A stretch of DNA of 49,566 nt from Marinospirillum insulare DSM 21763 (GTDB taxonomy: Bacteria > Pseudomonadota > Gammaproteobacteria > Pseudomonadales > Halomonadaceae): positions 1 through 49,566 of the forward strand of contig NZ_JMLW01000023.1 of NCBI RefSeq assembly GCF_000686905.1. The letters run 5' to 3'. This document shows, piece after piece, positions 24,129 to 34,559 of this stretch. Both the position numbers and the translations under genes were made by a program. The first letter of the stretch is position 1. The number at the start of each line of letters is the position of its first letter. Under the pieces are notes generated by a model that saw only the letters and a list, made by a program, of their open reading frames with translations, had not been told where the DNA came from and searched no databases.

Positions 24129-25487
24129 ATGTCTAAATTTGATTTTGATTTACTAGTAATTGGTGCCGGTTCTGGTGGTGTAAGGGCAGCACGTACCGCT
24201 GCTGGCCAGGGTGTTAAAGTAGGTATTATTGAAGACCGTTACTGGGGTGGTACTTGTGTAAACGTAGGTTGTGTTCCTAAAAAACTTTATTCTTATGCGG
24301 CACATTTTGCCGATGATTTTGCAGATGCTGCGGGTTATGGCTGGACGCTAAACAAACCAGAGTTTAACTGGCCAACCTTGCGAGATAACCGTGCTGCTGA
24401 AATTCTACGTTTAAATGGCATTTACAATAACCTGCTTGAAAACAGTGGTGTTAAACGCATTGAGGGGCGGGGTAAAATTCTCACACCCAATAGCGTAGAG
24501 GTAGGCAACCAAACCTACACAGCTGAACGACTATTAATTGCTACTGGTTCTTGGCCTTTTATTCCTGAGTTTCCAGGTTCTGAGCATTGCATAACCTCTA
24601 ATGAAATTTTTGACCTACCCGAGTTCCCTAAACGCTTTTTAGTTTATGGTGGTGGTTATATTGCTGTTGAGTTTGCTTCTATTTTTAATGGCTTAGGTGC
24701 TGAAACTCACTTAGTTTACCGTGGTGAAAAGCCGCTACGCGGGTTTGATGAAGAAGTACGTGATTTTGTGCAGAAGGAAATCACTAATAGCGGTGTGCAA
24801 ATGCAACTGACTTGCGAAATCACTAAGATTGAAAAACAGGCTACAGGCCTAGTCGTTAGTTTAAGTGATGGTCGCACTATTGAAGTTGATCAAGTACTCA
24901 GTGCCACAGGTCGTCGTGGTAATGTAGAAAATCTTGGTTTAGAAAATGTAGGCTTAGAAGTAGATAAGAATGGCGAATTAAGTGTAGATAGCAGCTTTTG
25001 CACTCAGGTTCCCAGCATTTATGCTCTAGGTGATATTGTTGGCGGTCCACAATTAACACCGGTGGCTTTGGCAGAAGCTATGGTGTTAGTGCATAACCTT
25101 TACAGCGGCCAAGAACCAAGACAAATGGATTATAACAACATTGCTACGGCTGTTTTCTGTCATCCAAACATAGGTACTGTTGGTTTAAGTGAAGAAGAAG
25201 CGCGCAAGGAATATCCTGCAATCCGAGTTTATTCAACTAACTTTAAACCTATGCGTAATACTTTATCTGGCAATACAGGTCGAGTATTAATGAAACTGGT
25301 TGTTGAAGATGCCACTGATAAGGTTGTTGGTTGCCACGTGGTAGGGGCTGATGCTGGTGAATTAATTCAGGGTATAGGCATTGCAGTTAAAGCAGGGCTA
25401 ACCAAGGCAGACTTTGATGCCACCATTGGAATACACCCAACCTCGGCAGAAGAGTTAGTGACCATGCGTAGCTTAACGCGCAACTAA
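24129..25487 (+). CDS. gor: Glutathione-disulfide reductase
   Basis: A 452-residue flavoenzyme that reduces glutathione disulfide with NADPH. It has the FAD motif GAGSGGVRAA (12-21), the redox pair in GGTCVNVGCVPKK (C43, C48), the NADPH fold GGGYIAVEFASIFNGLG with the arginine downstream, LGDIVGGPQLTPVA and the catalytic GIHPTSAEE near the C-terminus. It is the last gene of a four-gene run from 22086 and is followed by a strong terminator. Confidence 0.95.
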   Translation: MSKFDFDLLVIGAGSGGVRAARTAAGQGVKVGIIEDRYWGGTCVNVGCVPKKLYSYAAHFADDFADAAGYGWTLNKPEFNWPTLRDNRAAEILRLNGIYNNLLENSGVKRIEGRGKILTPNSVEVGNQTYTAERLLIATGSWPFIPEFPGSEHCITSNEIFDLPEFPKRFLVYGGGYIAVEFASIFNGLGAETHLVYRGEKPLRGFDEEVRDFVQKEITNSGVQMQLTCEITKIEKQATGLVVSLSDGRTIEVDQVLSATGRRGNVENLGLENVGLEVDKNGELSVDSSFCTQVPSIYALGDIVGGPQLTPVALAEAMVLVHNLYSGQEPRQMDYNNIATAVFCHPNIGTVGLSEEEARKEYPAIRVYSTNFKPMRNTLSGNTGRVLMKLVVEDATDKVVGCHVVGADAGELIQGIGIAVKAGLTKADFDATIGIHPTSAEELVTMRSLTRN

Positions 25488-25510
25488 TTTGTATTTGTAG
25501 CTATCAAATT

Positions 25511-25533
25511 AAACGGCCTACGGGCCGTTTTTT
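25511..25533 (+). terminator. Terminator after gor
   Basis: aaacggcc and ggccgttt around a tacg loop, followed by T residues: a strong rho-independent terminator 24 bases after gor. Confidence 0.9.
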
Positions 25534-25666
25534 CGTTATTAGCTGGATGACAGTCCACTATCATAATTTTAAATTATGCATCTGTAGCTTATTGATAATA
25601 AAGTGTTTGATTTCTGAATCTGAGCTGTTATCCTTGTAGCCATCTTAGACAGAGACCCAAGTTTTT

Positions 25667-26152
25667 ATGCCTTCCAAAAATCTGAAGATTAGAAAACCTA
25701 ATGCCAATGATGGCGTGGCTATTCATCAGCTCATTGAGAATTGTCCTCCGTTAGACCTCAACTCAACTTACCTTTATTTGCTGCAAACTACCCATTTTGC
25801 TGAAACCTGCGTTGTTGCAGAGGTTGAAGGCAAAGTAGCAGCCTTTCTTTCTGGTTACATCAAACCAGGTTCACCCAATACATTTTTCTTATGGCAGGTT
25901 GCTGTAGGTGATGTGTTGCGTGGCAAAGGAATGGCTAAGCAGTTAATTAATGAGGTTTTAAAGCGTGATGCTTGTAGCCAAGTCGAATTTCTAGAAACCA
26001 CTATTACACCCGATAACCAAGCCTCTTGGGGACTGTTTCGTAGCTTTGCTAAAGAGCGTTCAGCCCAGCTTGAAGATAAGGTGTTTTTTACTAGCGAGCA
26101 GCTAGGTGGGGAACACGAAGAAGAAGTTTTAGTAACAATTGGTCCATTTTAA
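25667..26152 (+). CDS. ectA: L-2,4-diaminobutyrate N-acetyltransferase
   Basis: EctA acetylates diaminobutyrate with acetyl-CoA, the second step of ectoine synthesis. The 161-residue GNAT protein shows NCPPLDLNSTYLYLLQ and HFAETCVVAE, typical EctA blocks, the acetyl-CoA loop LRGKGMAKQL, and FLETTITPDNQASWGLF. The ATG at 25667 has only a weak purine-rich site before it. First gene of ectABC; ectB follows 22 bases later. Expression is expected to rise with salinity, but I could not pin down a promoter in the 179 bases upstream. Confidence 0.95.
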   Translation: MPSKNLKIRKPNANDGVAIHQLIENCPPLDLNSTYLYLLQTTHFAETCVVAEVEGKVAAFLSGYIKPGSPNTFFLWQVAVGDVLRGKGMAKQLINEVLKRDACSQVEFLETTITPDNQASWGLFRSFAKERSAQLEDKVFFTSEQLGGEHEEEVLVTIGPF

Positions 26153-26174
26153 TCAAATATTAATAGGTAATTAA

Positions 26175-27467
<1,293 letters not shown>

Positions 27468-27499
27468 AATATGAAAACTGCTGAAGGATAATTTGATTT

Positions 27500-27901
27500 A
27501 TGTTTGTAAGAAACTTAGAAGAAGCACGTAAAGAAGGTCGTATGGTTACCGCTGAGGGCGGTAACTGGGATTCAACGCGTTTAGTTCTTGCTGAAGATAA
27601 AATGAACTACTCGTTTCACATTACGCGTATTTATGCTGATACAGAAACGCCCATTCACTATAAGCATCACCTAGAAACTGTTTATTGCATTGAAGGTGAG
27701 GGCGAAGTAGAAACAGTTGCTGATGGTAAAATTTGGCCGATTAAACCTGGTGATGTGTATGTGCTAGATAAGCACGATCAACACCTGCTAAGAGCCAGCA
27801 AAACCATGACTTTGGCCTGTGTTTTCTACCCTGCAATTACGGGTACAGAGCGCCACCGTGCAGACGGTTCTTATGCGCCAGCAGATGAAGTTGAAGGTTA
27901 A
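27500..27901 (+). CDS. ectC: Ectoine synthase
   Basis: EctC closes N-acetyl-diaminobutyrate to ectoine. The 133-residue cupin has [33 protein letters not shown] with the metal and substrate residues, [17 protein letters not shown] and [16 protein letters not shown]. Upstream AAGGA serves as ribosome site. The operon ends here with a terminator; no ectD hydroxylase, no ectR regulator and no dedicated aspartokinase gene accompany it. Confidence 0.97.
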   Translation: MFVRNLEEARKEGRMVTAEGGNWDSTRLVLAEDKMNYSFHITRIYADTETPIHYKHHLETVYCIEGEGEVETVADGKIWPIKPGDVYVLDKHDQHLLRASKTMTLACVFYPAITGTERHRADGSYAPADEVEG

Positions 27902-27942
27902 TTAGTTCAAAGTTTTACTTGAATTTTTAAGCTTTACTATAG

Positions 27943-27968
27943 AAAGCCGCCTTTATTAGGGCGGTTTT
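27943..27968 (+). terminator. Terminator after ectABC
   Basis: aaagccgcc and ggcggtttt pair (one G-T) around an eight-base loop and end in a run of T, 41 bases after ectC. It also faces the end of bioD. Confidence 0.85.
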
Positions 27969-27982
27969 TTGTTTGAGTTTTT

Positions 27983-28663
27983 TTATAGTAGGGTATTTAT
28001 TGATAGGTAACTGGCTACTTTTTCTGCGCTAGGTTCCTCTAAATAGGGTACTTGCCCTAAGCAGGGCGCTGAAATTTGTTTTTTTAAGGTCGCTAAAACT
28101 TCTTTTAATCGGGCGCAATTAGGGTCAATTACATTTGCCACCCAACCAGCTAACTTTAAACCATCGCTACTAATTGCTTGTGCTGTTAGCAAAGCATGAT
28201 TGATGCAGCCTAGCTTTACTCCCACCACTAAAATAACGGGCAAATTAAGTGCTATCGCTAAGTCAGATAAAAATGCTTGGTTGTTTATAGGCACTCGCCA
28301 GCCACCAGCGCCTTCTATAAGCGTAAAATCTGCTTGCTGGTGTAGAATAATCTGAGCAGCCTTGTATAAATCGCTGACTTTTAATTCAATTCCAGCTTCT
28401 TTAGCAGCAATATGCGGTGCTATGGCTGGAACAAAGGCATAAGGATTTACTTCTTGATAAGGGCGTTTAATGCTGCTTTGAGCCATTAAAGCTAAAGCAT
28501 CGCTATTGCGTAATCCTTGCGTGTTTACTTCACTTCCTGAAGCAATAGGTTTCATGCCTAGAGTGCTTAGTTGTTGTTTTTGTGCGAGATAGAGTAAGCC
28601 TGCTGCCATAGTGGTTTTTCCAGCATCGGTATCGGTACCTGTTAAAAAATAGGCTTTTGTCAT
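27983..28663 (-). CDS. bioD: Dethiobiotin synthetase
   Basis: BioD makes dethiobiotin from diaminopelargonate, CO2 and ATP. The 226-residue protein has GTDTDAGKTTMAAGLL (P-loop), KPIASGSE and the FTLIEGAGGWRVPI motif. Last gene of bioFHCD; it starts 3 bases after the bioC stop. The biotin synthase gene bioB that would use the product is not in this window. Confidence 0.95.
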   Translation of the reverse strand: MTKAYFLTGTDTDAGKTTMAAGLLYLAQKQQLSTLGMKPIASGSEVNTQGLRNSDALALMAQSSIKRPYQEVNPYAFVPAIAPHIAAKEAGIELKVSDLYKAAQIILHQQADFTLIEGAGGWRVPINNQAFLSDLAIALNLPVILVVGVKLGCINHALLTAQAISSDGLKLAGWVANVIDPNCARLKEVLATLKKQISAPCLGQVPYLEEPSAEKVASYLSINTLL

Positions 28664-28666
28664 CAG

Positions 28667-29488
28667 TTATTCCCCTTTTCTTAAAACACCATAAACCACC
28701 TGCCAAGTTGCGGGTAAACCTTGTGGCTGACGGTAAGTTTCATAGGTATTTAGAAAGCGTTGAAAACCCTTTCTGCCGACCAGACCTTGGGCTCTTCCAG
28801 TTTGAATATGATTTGCACCCAAGTATTTAAGTTCATGAGTTAGATCTCGAACTTTTTCATAGTGATAAATATGCTGGTAACAATGCAGGTCGATCATTTC
28901 TAAATCACTACTGGAAACTAGGTTTGTATAGTTTTTAAAAGTGCGGAATTGGTTGACATGTTTTTTTGCATCTACGGCTTGCCAGCTTTTATTAAGTTCA
29001 ACTAGCGATCCATCAGCAATGCTACTAAATAATAGTAATCCACCCGGCTTTAATACCCGTTTAATTTCATTTAAAACAGCTGAAAAGTCAGGACACCACT
29101 GTAAGGCGAGGCTGCTAAAAATCAGGTCTTGGCTGTTATCAGCTAGTGGCAAGTGTTCAGCATCGGCGCAGAGGTAGTGAATCGGAGGGTAGCGAAGGCG
29201 TGAAAACTGCAGCATACCTTCAGCAAGGTCTAACCCTATGCCTAGAGCCTTAGGCCATTGTTTTTGGAGTTGTCCAGCAAAGTGCCCGGTTCCACAGCCT
29301 AGGTCTAACCAGTTATTTATGGTTTTAGAATTTAAAGGCTGTTGTACTTTTTCTGGCAGCAACTCTTCAGGTAACAAGCTTAATAACCGTGTACCCACAG
29401 CACGTTGTAAATCGGCGAAGCTGTCGTAAGTAGTTGCAGCTTGTGAAAAAGAGGCAGCAACTCGTTGTTTTTCTTGTGGCTTAAACAT
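28667..29488 (-). CDS. bioC: Malonyl-ACP O-methyltransferase
   Basis: BioC methylates the free carboxyl of malonyl-ACP to start pimelate synthesis on the fatty-acid machinery. The 273-residue SAM methyltransferase begins with KQRVAASFSQAATTYDSFADLQR, typical of BioC, followed by WLDLGCGTGHFAG (SAM motif), CADAEHLPLADNSQDLIFSSLALQWC and LKPGGLLLFSSI. Its ATG overlaps the bioH stop by eight bases (atgtttaa), indicating translational coupling. Confidence 0.94.
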   Translation of the reverse strand: MFKPQEKQRVAASFSQAATTYDSFADLQRAVGTRLLSLLPEELLPEKVQQPLNSKTINNWLDLGCGTGHFAGQLQKQWPKALGIGLDLAEGMLQFSRLRYPPIHYLCADAEHLPLADNSQDLIFSSLALQWCPDFSAVLNEIKRVLKPGGLLLFSSIADGSLVELNKSWQAVDAKKHVNQFRTFKNYTNLVSSSDLEMIDLHCYQHIYHYEKVRDLTHELKYLGANHIQTGRAQGLVGRKGFQRFLNTYETYRQPQGLPATWQVVYGVLRKGE

Positions 29489-30236
29489 ATTGTTGGCTCG
29501 CTATAAAAGCTGCCATGCGTTGAGCAATTAATACAGGTTCAATAATCGGACTAGCGTGACTTTTACCTAGTTGTTCAACCACCGCACAAGGGTTTAAAGC
29601 TTTTAGCTCATTAATAACCTCAAGAGGAACTAAAGTATCGTTTTCTGCTAAAAGATGTAATTGTGGGCCAGCGTAATGAGTGATGGTCGCACGATTATCT
29701 AAGCTAGCTAACAAATCTAAACCTGCCAACAGCTCTAACGGATTGGTGCTAGCTGTTGAAATCATGGCTTGCAAAGCTACTGCGCATGACCGAGCTTGAT
29801 GTTGAATACCCCCTTGGCTACACAAGAGTGTAAAACGCTTTAAACCCAGCCTTATGTCTTGTTCGCATAACTTATAAAACTCAGTAAAAGTACTGGCTGG
29901 CATGGCATTCAACCAAGTGACATTAGCTACAAAACAAGCATTGCTTGCCAAGGTGATTAAACCTGCACCTGTTTGTTGTTGGCGCTTGGCAGCTAGGGCA
30001 GTGGCAAGCATTCCACCTAAAGACCAACCAGCTAACCAGCAGTTTTGTGGAAGCTCAGTATCAAGCTGCTGAATAATTTCGCTGCACTCTTTACCTGAGC
30101 TAAGAGGTAAAGGATGCAAGAGCACTTTAAAATTGGAAAAAACACTTTGTAATTCTGTTTCTAAACTAATCGCTAAAGCGTTAAGTGGCTGTGTGCCTAA
30201 GCCCCAACCTGCGAGCAATACTAGCGTATTATTCAT
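29481..30236 (-). CDS. bioH: Pimeloyl-ACP methyl ester carboxylesterase (BioH-like)
   Basis: It removes the methyl group from pimeloyl-ACP methyl ester, ending chain extension. The 251-residue alpha/beta hydrolase has LLAGWGLGT, the nucleophile elbow GWSLGGMLA, the acid in [12 protein letters not shown] and a late histidine in GKSHASP. The start at 30236 is chosen because GAGGG lies just upstream and the ATG overlaps the bioF stop by eight bases, the same geometry as at the bioH-bioC joint; a start at 30254 would add six residues. Sequence divergence means another esterase type is possible, but the operon position supports BioH. Confidence 0.85.
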   Translation of the reverse strand: MNNTLVLLAGWGLGTQPLNALAISLETELQSVFSNFKVLLHPLPLSSGKECSEIIQQLDTELPQNCWLAGWSLGGMLATALAAKRQQQTGAGLITLASNACFVANVTWLNAMPASTFTEFYKLCEQDIRLGLKRFTLLCSQGGIQHQARSCAVALQAMISTASTNPLELLAGLDLLASLDNRATITHYAGPQLHLLAENDTLVPLEVINELKALNPCAVVEQLGKSHASPIIEPVLIAQRMAAFIASQQYV

Positions 30237-31443
30237 CACAACCCTCATTATCACACGTTTTTAATCCACATTTAGCCAGTGCTTCAAGCAAAGCTTCAAC
30301 CTGAGCATGGCTATGCGCTGCCGTTAGGGTGATACGTAAACGTGCTCTGCCTTGTGGTACGGTGGGAGGACGAATGGCACCCACTAAAATACCTTTTTCA
30401 CTAAGCTTATTAGCTGTAGCCATGGTTTCTGCTGAGTCACCAATAATAATCGGCTGAATGGGGGTAGGACTGTTCGTTAATTTCAAACCCAAGGCTTGTG
30501 AACCTTCACGAAACTGTTGAATGAGTACTTGTAGATGTTCGCGCCGCCAGTGTTCTTCTTCTAGAATTTTTAAACTAGCTAAGGTTGCACACGCAATAGC
30601 CGGTGGGGAGCTAGTGGTATAAATATAGGGGCGAGCAAATTGAATTAAGGTTTCAATAAGTTCTTCGCTACCGGCAACAAAGGCACCCGCTGTACCAAAA
30701 GCTTTACCCAGGGTGCCAACCAGCACAGGTACATCAGCTTGGGATAGCGCATAATGTTCAACTAAACCACCGCCTGTATTACCCAATACACCAAATCCGT
30801 GTGCATCATCAACCATTAACCAAGAACTGTTAGCTTGGGCTAAGGCTGCTAACTCGGGTAGGGGCGCTAGGTCACCATCCATGCTAAATACGCCATCGGT
30901 GACTATTAAGGTATTGCCTTGTGCTGATCGTTCTTGTGATGAGTGCAAACGCTTCGCTAGGCTTGCCATGTTTTTATGTAAGTAACGGCTAAAACGCACA
31001 CCCGATAAAATCCCAGCATCCAGTAAAGAAGCATGGTTTAAGCGATCGTGAAGAAGCGTATCGCCTTTACCCACCAGCGCAGTAATTACCGCTAGGTTAG
31101 CAAGATAGCCACTACTGAAGACCAAAGCACGTTCACGCCCAGTGAATTTAGCTAAGGCTAATTCTAGCTGTTGATGGGGTTCACTATGGCCTAGCACTAA
31201 ATGTGAAGCACCGCCGCCAACACCCCAATCTTTTGCACCTTGCTGTAATGCAGCGACTACTTCTGGATGATTAGCTAAGCCCAAATAGTCATTGGAAGAA
31301 AAAGCTAAATAGTTTTTTCCGTTTACTTTTATGCTTGGATTTTGTGGACTTTCTACAAGTGAGCGTGAGCGATAGAGGTTTTTTGTTTGGTGATTAGCCA
31401 AGCGCTCAGCAAGATTAAAGCTCATATTTAAAGGCTTTCTCAT
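30229..31443 (-). CDS. bioF: 8-Amino-7-oxononanoate synthase
   Basis: BioF condenses pimeloyl-ACP (or -CoA) with alanine. The PLP enzyme has [73 protein letters not shown] with the PLP lysine, and the C-terminal [11 protein letters not shown]. The frame opens at ATG 31443, but the family alignment and N-terminus (MSFNLAERL) fit ATG 31425 as well; neither has a strong ribosome site. First gene of bioFHCD, facing away from bioA across a BirA-type operator. Confidence 0.95.
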   Translation of the reverse strand: MRKPLNMSFNLAERLANHQTKNLYRSRSLVESPQNPSIKVNGKNYLAFSSNDYLGLANHPEVVAALQQGAKDWGVGGGASHLVLGHSEPHQQLELALAKFTGRERALVFSSGYLANLAVITALVGKGDTLLHDRLNHASLLDAGILSGVRFSRYLHKNMASLAKRLHSSQERSAQGNTLIVTDGVFSMDGDLAPLPELAALAQANSSWLMVDDAHGFGVLGNTGGGLVEHYALSQADVPVLVGTLGKAFGTAGAFVAGSEELIETLIQFARPYIYTTSSPPAIACATLASLKILEEEHWRREHLQVLIQQFREGSQALGLKLTNSPTPIQPIIIGDSAETMATANKLSEKGILVGAIRPPTVPQGRARLRITLTAAHSHAQVEALLEALAKCGLKTCDNEGCDE

Positions 31444-31469
31444 TCAATTTGCTTAGGGTATAAGTTAGC

Positions 31470-31501
31470 GTGTAAACTCGATTAAAAATATAGGTTAACA
31501 A
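31470..31501. promoter_or_regulatory. BirA-type biotin operator between bioF and bioA
   Basis: The half-sites gtgtaaact (31470-31478) and ggttaacaa (31493-31501) are an imperfect inverted repeat with a 14-base spacer, closely matching the proteobacterial BirA operator TTGTAAACC-N-GGTTTACAA. Its position between the divergent biotin genes means one repressor dimer could control both transcripts. Confidence 0.78.
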
Positions 31502-31546
31502 GATAAGAGAAACCAGTCGACACTTTTTTAATTTAGGAGAAATCAG

Positions 31547-32899
31547 TTGAGTTTAAATAATGCGTGGATGCAGCGTGATTTAGCCGTGTTATGGCACCCT
31601 TGCACACAAATGAAAGACCACGAACAACTGCCTTTAGTGCCTATTCATAAAGCGCAAGGTATTTGGCTAGAAGATTTTGAAGGGAAGCGTTATTTAGATG
31701 CAGTCAGTTCTTGGTGGACGAATATTTTTGGGCATTGTAATCCACGCATTAATGAGCGTATCAAGCAGCAGCTAGACCAGTTAGAACACGTTATGTTAGC
31801 TGGTTTTAGTCATCAGCCAGTCATTGAATTATCTGAGCGTTTAGTGCAAATAACCCCACAAGGTTTAGACAAGGTTTTTTATGCAGACAATGGGTCGGCA
31901 GGAATAGAAGTAGCGCTAAAAATGAGCCATCACTACTGGCTAAATACTGGGCAGCCTAATAAAAAACGCTTTGCTACAATCAGTAACGGTTATCATGGGG
32001 AAACCCTTGCTACTATGGCGGTAAGCGGTGTTTCTTTATATACAGAAACCTATAAAGCACTGTTAATGGATTGCATTAAAGTGCCTAGCCCCGATTGTTA
32101 TTACCGCCCAGAAGGGGTGAGTTGGGAAGCCCATTCGCGCTTAATGTTTGAACAAATGCGCCAAACCTTAGAAGAGCACCATCAAGAATTATCTGCTGTT
32201 ATCTTAGAGCCGTTGGTGCAAGGTGCTGGTGGTATGCGTATGTACCACCCCATTTATTTAACCTTATTGCGTGAAGCCTGTGATTATTATGGCGTGCATT
32301 TAATTGTTGATGAAATTGCTATGGGGTTTGGGCGCACCGGCACGCTGTTTGCCTGCGAGCAGGCGAATATAACACCTGACTTTATGGTTTTATCTAAAGC
32401 CTTAACCGGTGGTTATTTGCCTATGGCTGCGGTATTAACCACTGAGCAAATCTACCAAGCTTTTTATGATGAATACGCTAGCCTACGTGCTTTTTTACAT
32501 TCGCATACTTATACAGGTAATCCTTTAGCTTGTGCTGCGGCCTTGGCAACTTTAGATATTTTTGCTGAAGATAAGGTTATAGAAAACAATAAACTGTTAG
32601 CCAAGCAAATGGGGAGAGCAACGGAGCATTTAATTGATCACCCTTATGTGAGTGAGGTAAGACAAACCGGTATGGTTTTAGCAATAGAGATGGTGAAAGA
32701 TAAAGCCACTAAACAACCCTTTGCTTGGCAAGAACGCCGTGGTTTAAAAGTGTATGAATATGCAATGCAAAAAGGCGCTTTGCTGCGGCCTTTAGGTAAT
32801 GTGGTGTATTTTATACCACCTTATATTATTACCCCTGAACAAATTAATTGGTTAGCTGAAGTGGCTACCGAAGGGATAGATTTAGCAACTAGGAATTGA
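31547..32899 (+). CDS. bioA: Adenosylmethionine-8-amino-7-oxononanoate aminotransferase
   Basis: BioA uses SAM as amino donor to form 7,8-diaminopelargonate. The 450-residue PLP enzyme has LWHPCTQMKDHE, DAVSSWWTNIFGHCNPRIN, FYADNGSAGIEVALKMSHHYW, NGYHGETLATMAVS, VDEIAMGFGRTGTLFACE and LSKALTGGYLP with the PLP lysine. The start is a TTG at 31547 with AGGAG seven bases before it. Divergent from bioFHCD. Confidence 0.96.
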   Translation: MSLNNAWMQRDLAVLWHPCTQMKDHEQLPLVPIHKAQGIWLEDFEGKRYLDAVSSWWTNIFGHCNPRINERIKQQLDQLEHVMLAGFSHQPVIELSERLVQITPQGLDKVFYADNGSAGIEVALKMSHHYWLNTGQPNKKRFATISNGYHGETLATMAVSGVSLYTETYKALLMDCIKVPSPDCYYRPEGVSWEAHSRLMFEQMRQTLEEHHQELSAVILEPLVQGAGGMRMYHPIYLTLLREACDYYGVHLIVDEIAMGFGRTGTLFACEQANITPDFMVLSKALTGGYLPMAAVLTTEQIYQAFYDEYASLRAFLHSHTYTGNPLACAAALATLDIFAEDKVIENNKLLAKQMGRATEHLIDHPYVSEVRQTGMVLAIEMVKDKATKQPFAWQERRGLKVYEYAMQKGALLRPLGNVVYFIPPYIITPEQINWLAEVATEGIDLATRN

Positions 32900-32915
32900 G
32901 TTTAGGCGGCTAGTT

Positions 32916-34472
32916 TTAGGTACTTAAGTCTTGGTAGCCTTCTTGGGTGTAAAGTAAAATACGATTCCGACCAGTCCGTTTTGCACTATACATGGCCTGG
33001 TCGGCTGCTTTAACTAGGCTGTCTGCATCTTCAAATTGCAGCTGCTTATCATCAGTCTCGGTTAAATCGTGTACCGCTAACCCCATGGAGGCTGAGATAT
33101 AAATATCTTCTTTGTTATGGCTAAGTAGGGGTGTAGTTGCTAGGTGCTCTTGCAAGCGTTTAGCAAAGGTCAGTGCTGCTTTTTGACCATAACCCGGCAT
33201 AAGCACTACAAACTCTTCGCCACCATAGCGACCAGCCATGCTACCAATATCAACTTCCTGCTCTAGCGTTGAGGCAAAAGCACATAGGGCTGCATCGCCT
33301 ATAGCATGACCATACTGGTCGTTAATCGTTTTAAAGAAGTCTAAGTCTATAAAAATAACAGCTAAGCTGTTATCAATACTTGGCATAGTCTTGAAATATT
33401 TATTTAACTGCTTTTCAGTGTATTGACGATTATAAATACCAGTTAACGGATCTTTCTTTAGCTGTTCTTGAAGTTTTTTAGAGTTTTTACGCAGTTCATC
33501 TATTTCTTTTTGCTGCTTTTCTAGCTTTTGCATCATGCGTAAATTACGTTCAACCAATAGTTGCTTGGCTTCTTGTAGCAGCTTAAAGGTATCAATTTTA
33601 GCGGGAGTTTTGATTTCAAAAAGCTTGGCTACCTCAGGTAGCTTGTCTTGAATGCCTACCAATAAAAGGCTGAACTGCTGTTCACTCATACCTAAGTATT
33701 CTTGGCTAGCTTGGTAAGCCAGAGTCATGGCCATTTCCTGGTTATGGGATATCCAAGGATCAGCTAGTAACCCAGATAGGGCTAATACTTTTTCTGCAAT
33801 GGCATGACTAGGAATTTTTTTAGCTGCCAAGTGGCTAGTAGCAATTAATTGAGTGTATTTAGCAGGTAAGCCCCAGTGAGTTCCTAACCAATACCCCACT
33901 TGGGCATGGCAAGTGCCATATTCCCTTTCTTCAAAAGACGCGAGTTGACGGTGTGAACGTGAGCTATGGAAGATTACTCCATAAATATCTGGGTCTAGCT
34001 CATTAAGTGCCAGCATACCGATATCTTGAATAATCGCTGCTAAGAAGATGGTTTCTACATCAAAGGTTAGTTTGAGTTGTTTTTTTATTTCTCTAACCAC
34101 CATGCCACTGATAACCGAGCGCTTCCAGAAGGTATCTAAGCACATACCATTGGTTTTTTGTTTAGAGTGGCGTGTTAGCCCAAAACTTAGTGCTAATGAA
34201 AGCGCTGAATCCATACCCAAACGGTTAATAGCATGTTGTAGCGTGCCATGTTCATCGCTACCGTAAAATACCGAGTTAGCTGCGGCTAAAATTTTGGTGC
34301 TTAGGGAGGGGTCGCTAGCTATGAGTTGAGCAAGATCGCTTGTGCCAGCGCTGGGTGAGCGGGCTAGCTCAATTATTTTAAGAGCAATAATGGGTAGGGA
34401 TGGCAGAGTTTTACAGCCCTTAAGTTTTTCTAATAAGGTCGCTGGCATAACTGGCGCAGTAAAGTCTGGCAT
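32916..34472 (-). CDS. HDOD-GGDEF signalling protein
   Basis: A 518-residue cytoplasmic protein. Residues about 15-230 are an HDOD domain (LPSLPIIALKIIELA, LIASDPSLSTKILAAANSVFYG, AINRLGMDSALSLALSFG). A charged coiled coil at about 305-345 (LEKQQKEIDELRKNSKKLQEQL) leads to GGDEF, with KDPLTGIYNRQYTEKQL and a canonical YGGEEF, so it should be an active diguanylate cyclase with an HDOD sensor or scaffold. AGGA lies eight bases before the ATG. It converges with bioA. Confidence 0.9.
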   Translation of the reverse strand: MPDFTAPVMPATLLEKLKGCKTLPSLPIIALKIIELARSPSAGTSDLAQLIASDPSLSTKILAAANSVFYGSDEHGTLQHAINRLGMDSALSLALSFGLTRHSKQKTNGMCLDTFWKRSVISGMVVREIKKQLKLTFDVETIFLAAIIQDIGMLALNELDPDIYGVIFHSSRSHRQLASFEEREYGTCHAQVGYWLGTHWGLPAKYTQLIATSHLAAKKIPSHAIAEKVLALSGLLADPWISHNQEMAMTLAYQASQEYLGMSEQQFSLLLVGIQDKLPEVAKLFEIKTPAKIDTFKLLQEAKQLLVERNLRMMQKLEKQQKEIDELRKNSKKLQEQLKKDPLTGIYNRQYTEKQLNKYFKTMPSIDNSLAVIFIDLDFFKTINDQYGHAIGDAALCAFASTLEQEVDIGSMAGRYGGEEFVVLMPGYGQKAALTFAKRLQEHLATTPLLSHNKEDIYISASMGLAVHDLTETDDKQLQFEDADSLVKAADQAMYSAKRTGRNRILLYTQEGYQDLST

Positions 34473-34559
34473 TCCGTGTATCCTGAATAGCTAAATCTCG
34501 AGCTCCCACTATACAAGCACCTAGCCAACCCTGCAAAAAAGTTAGCTAGGGGGGTGCTT

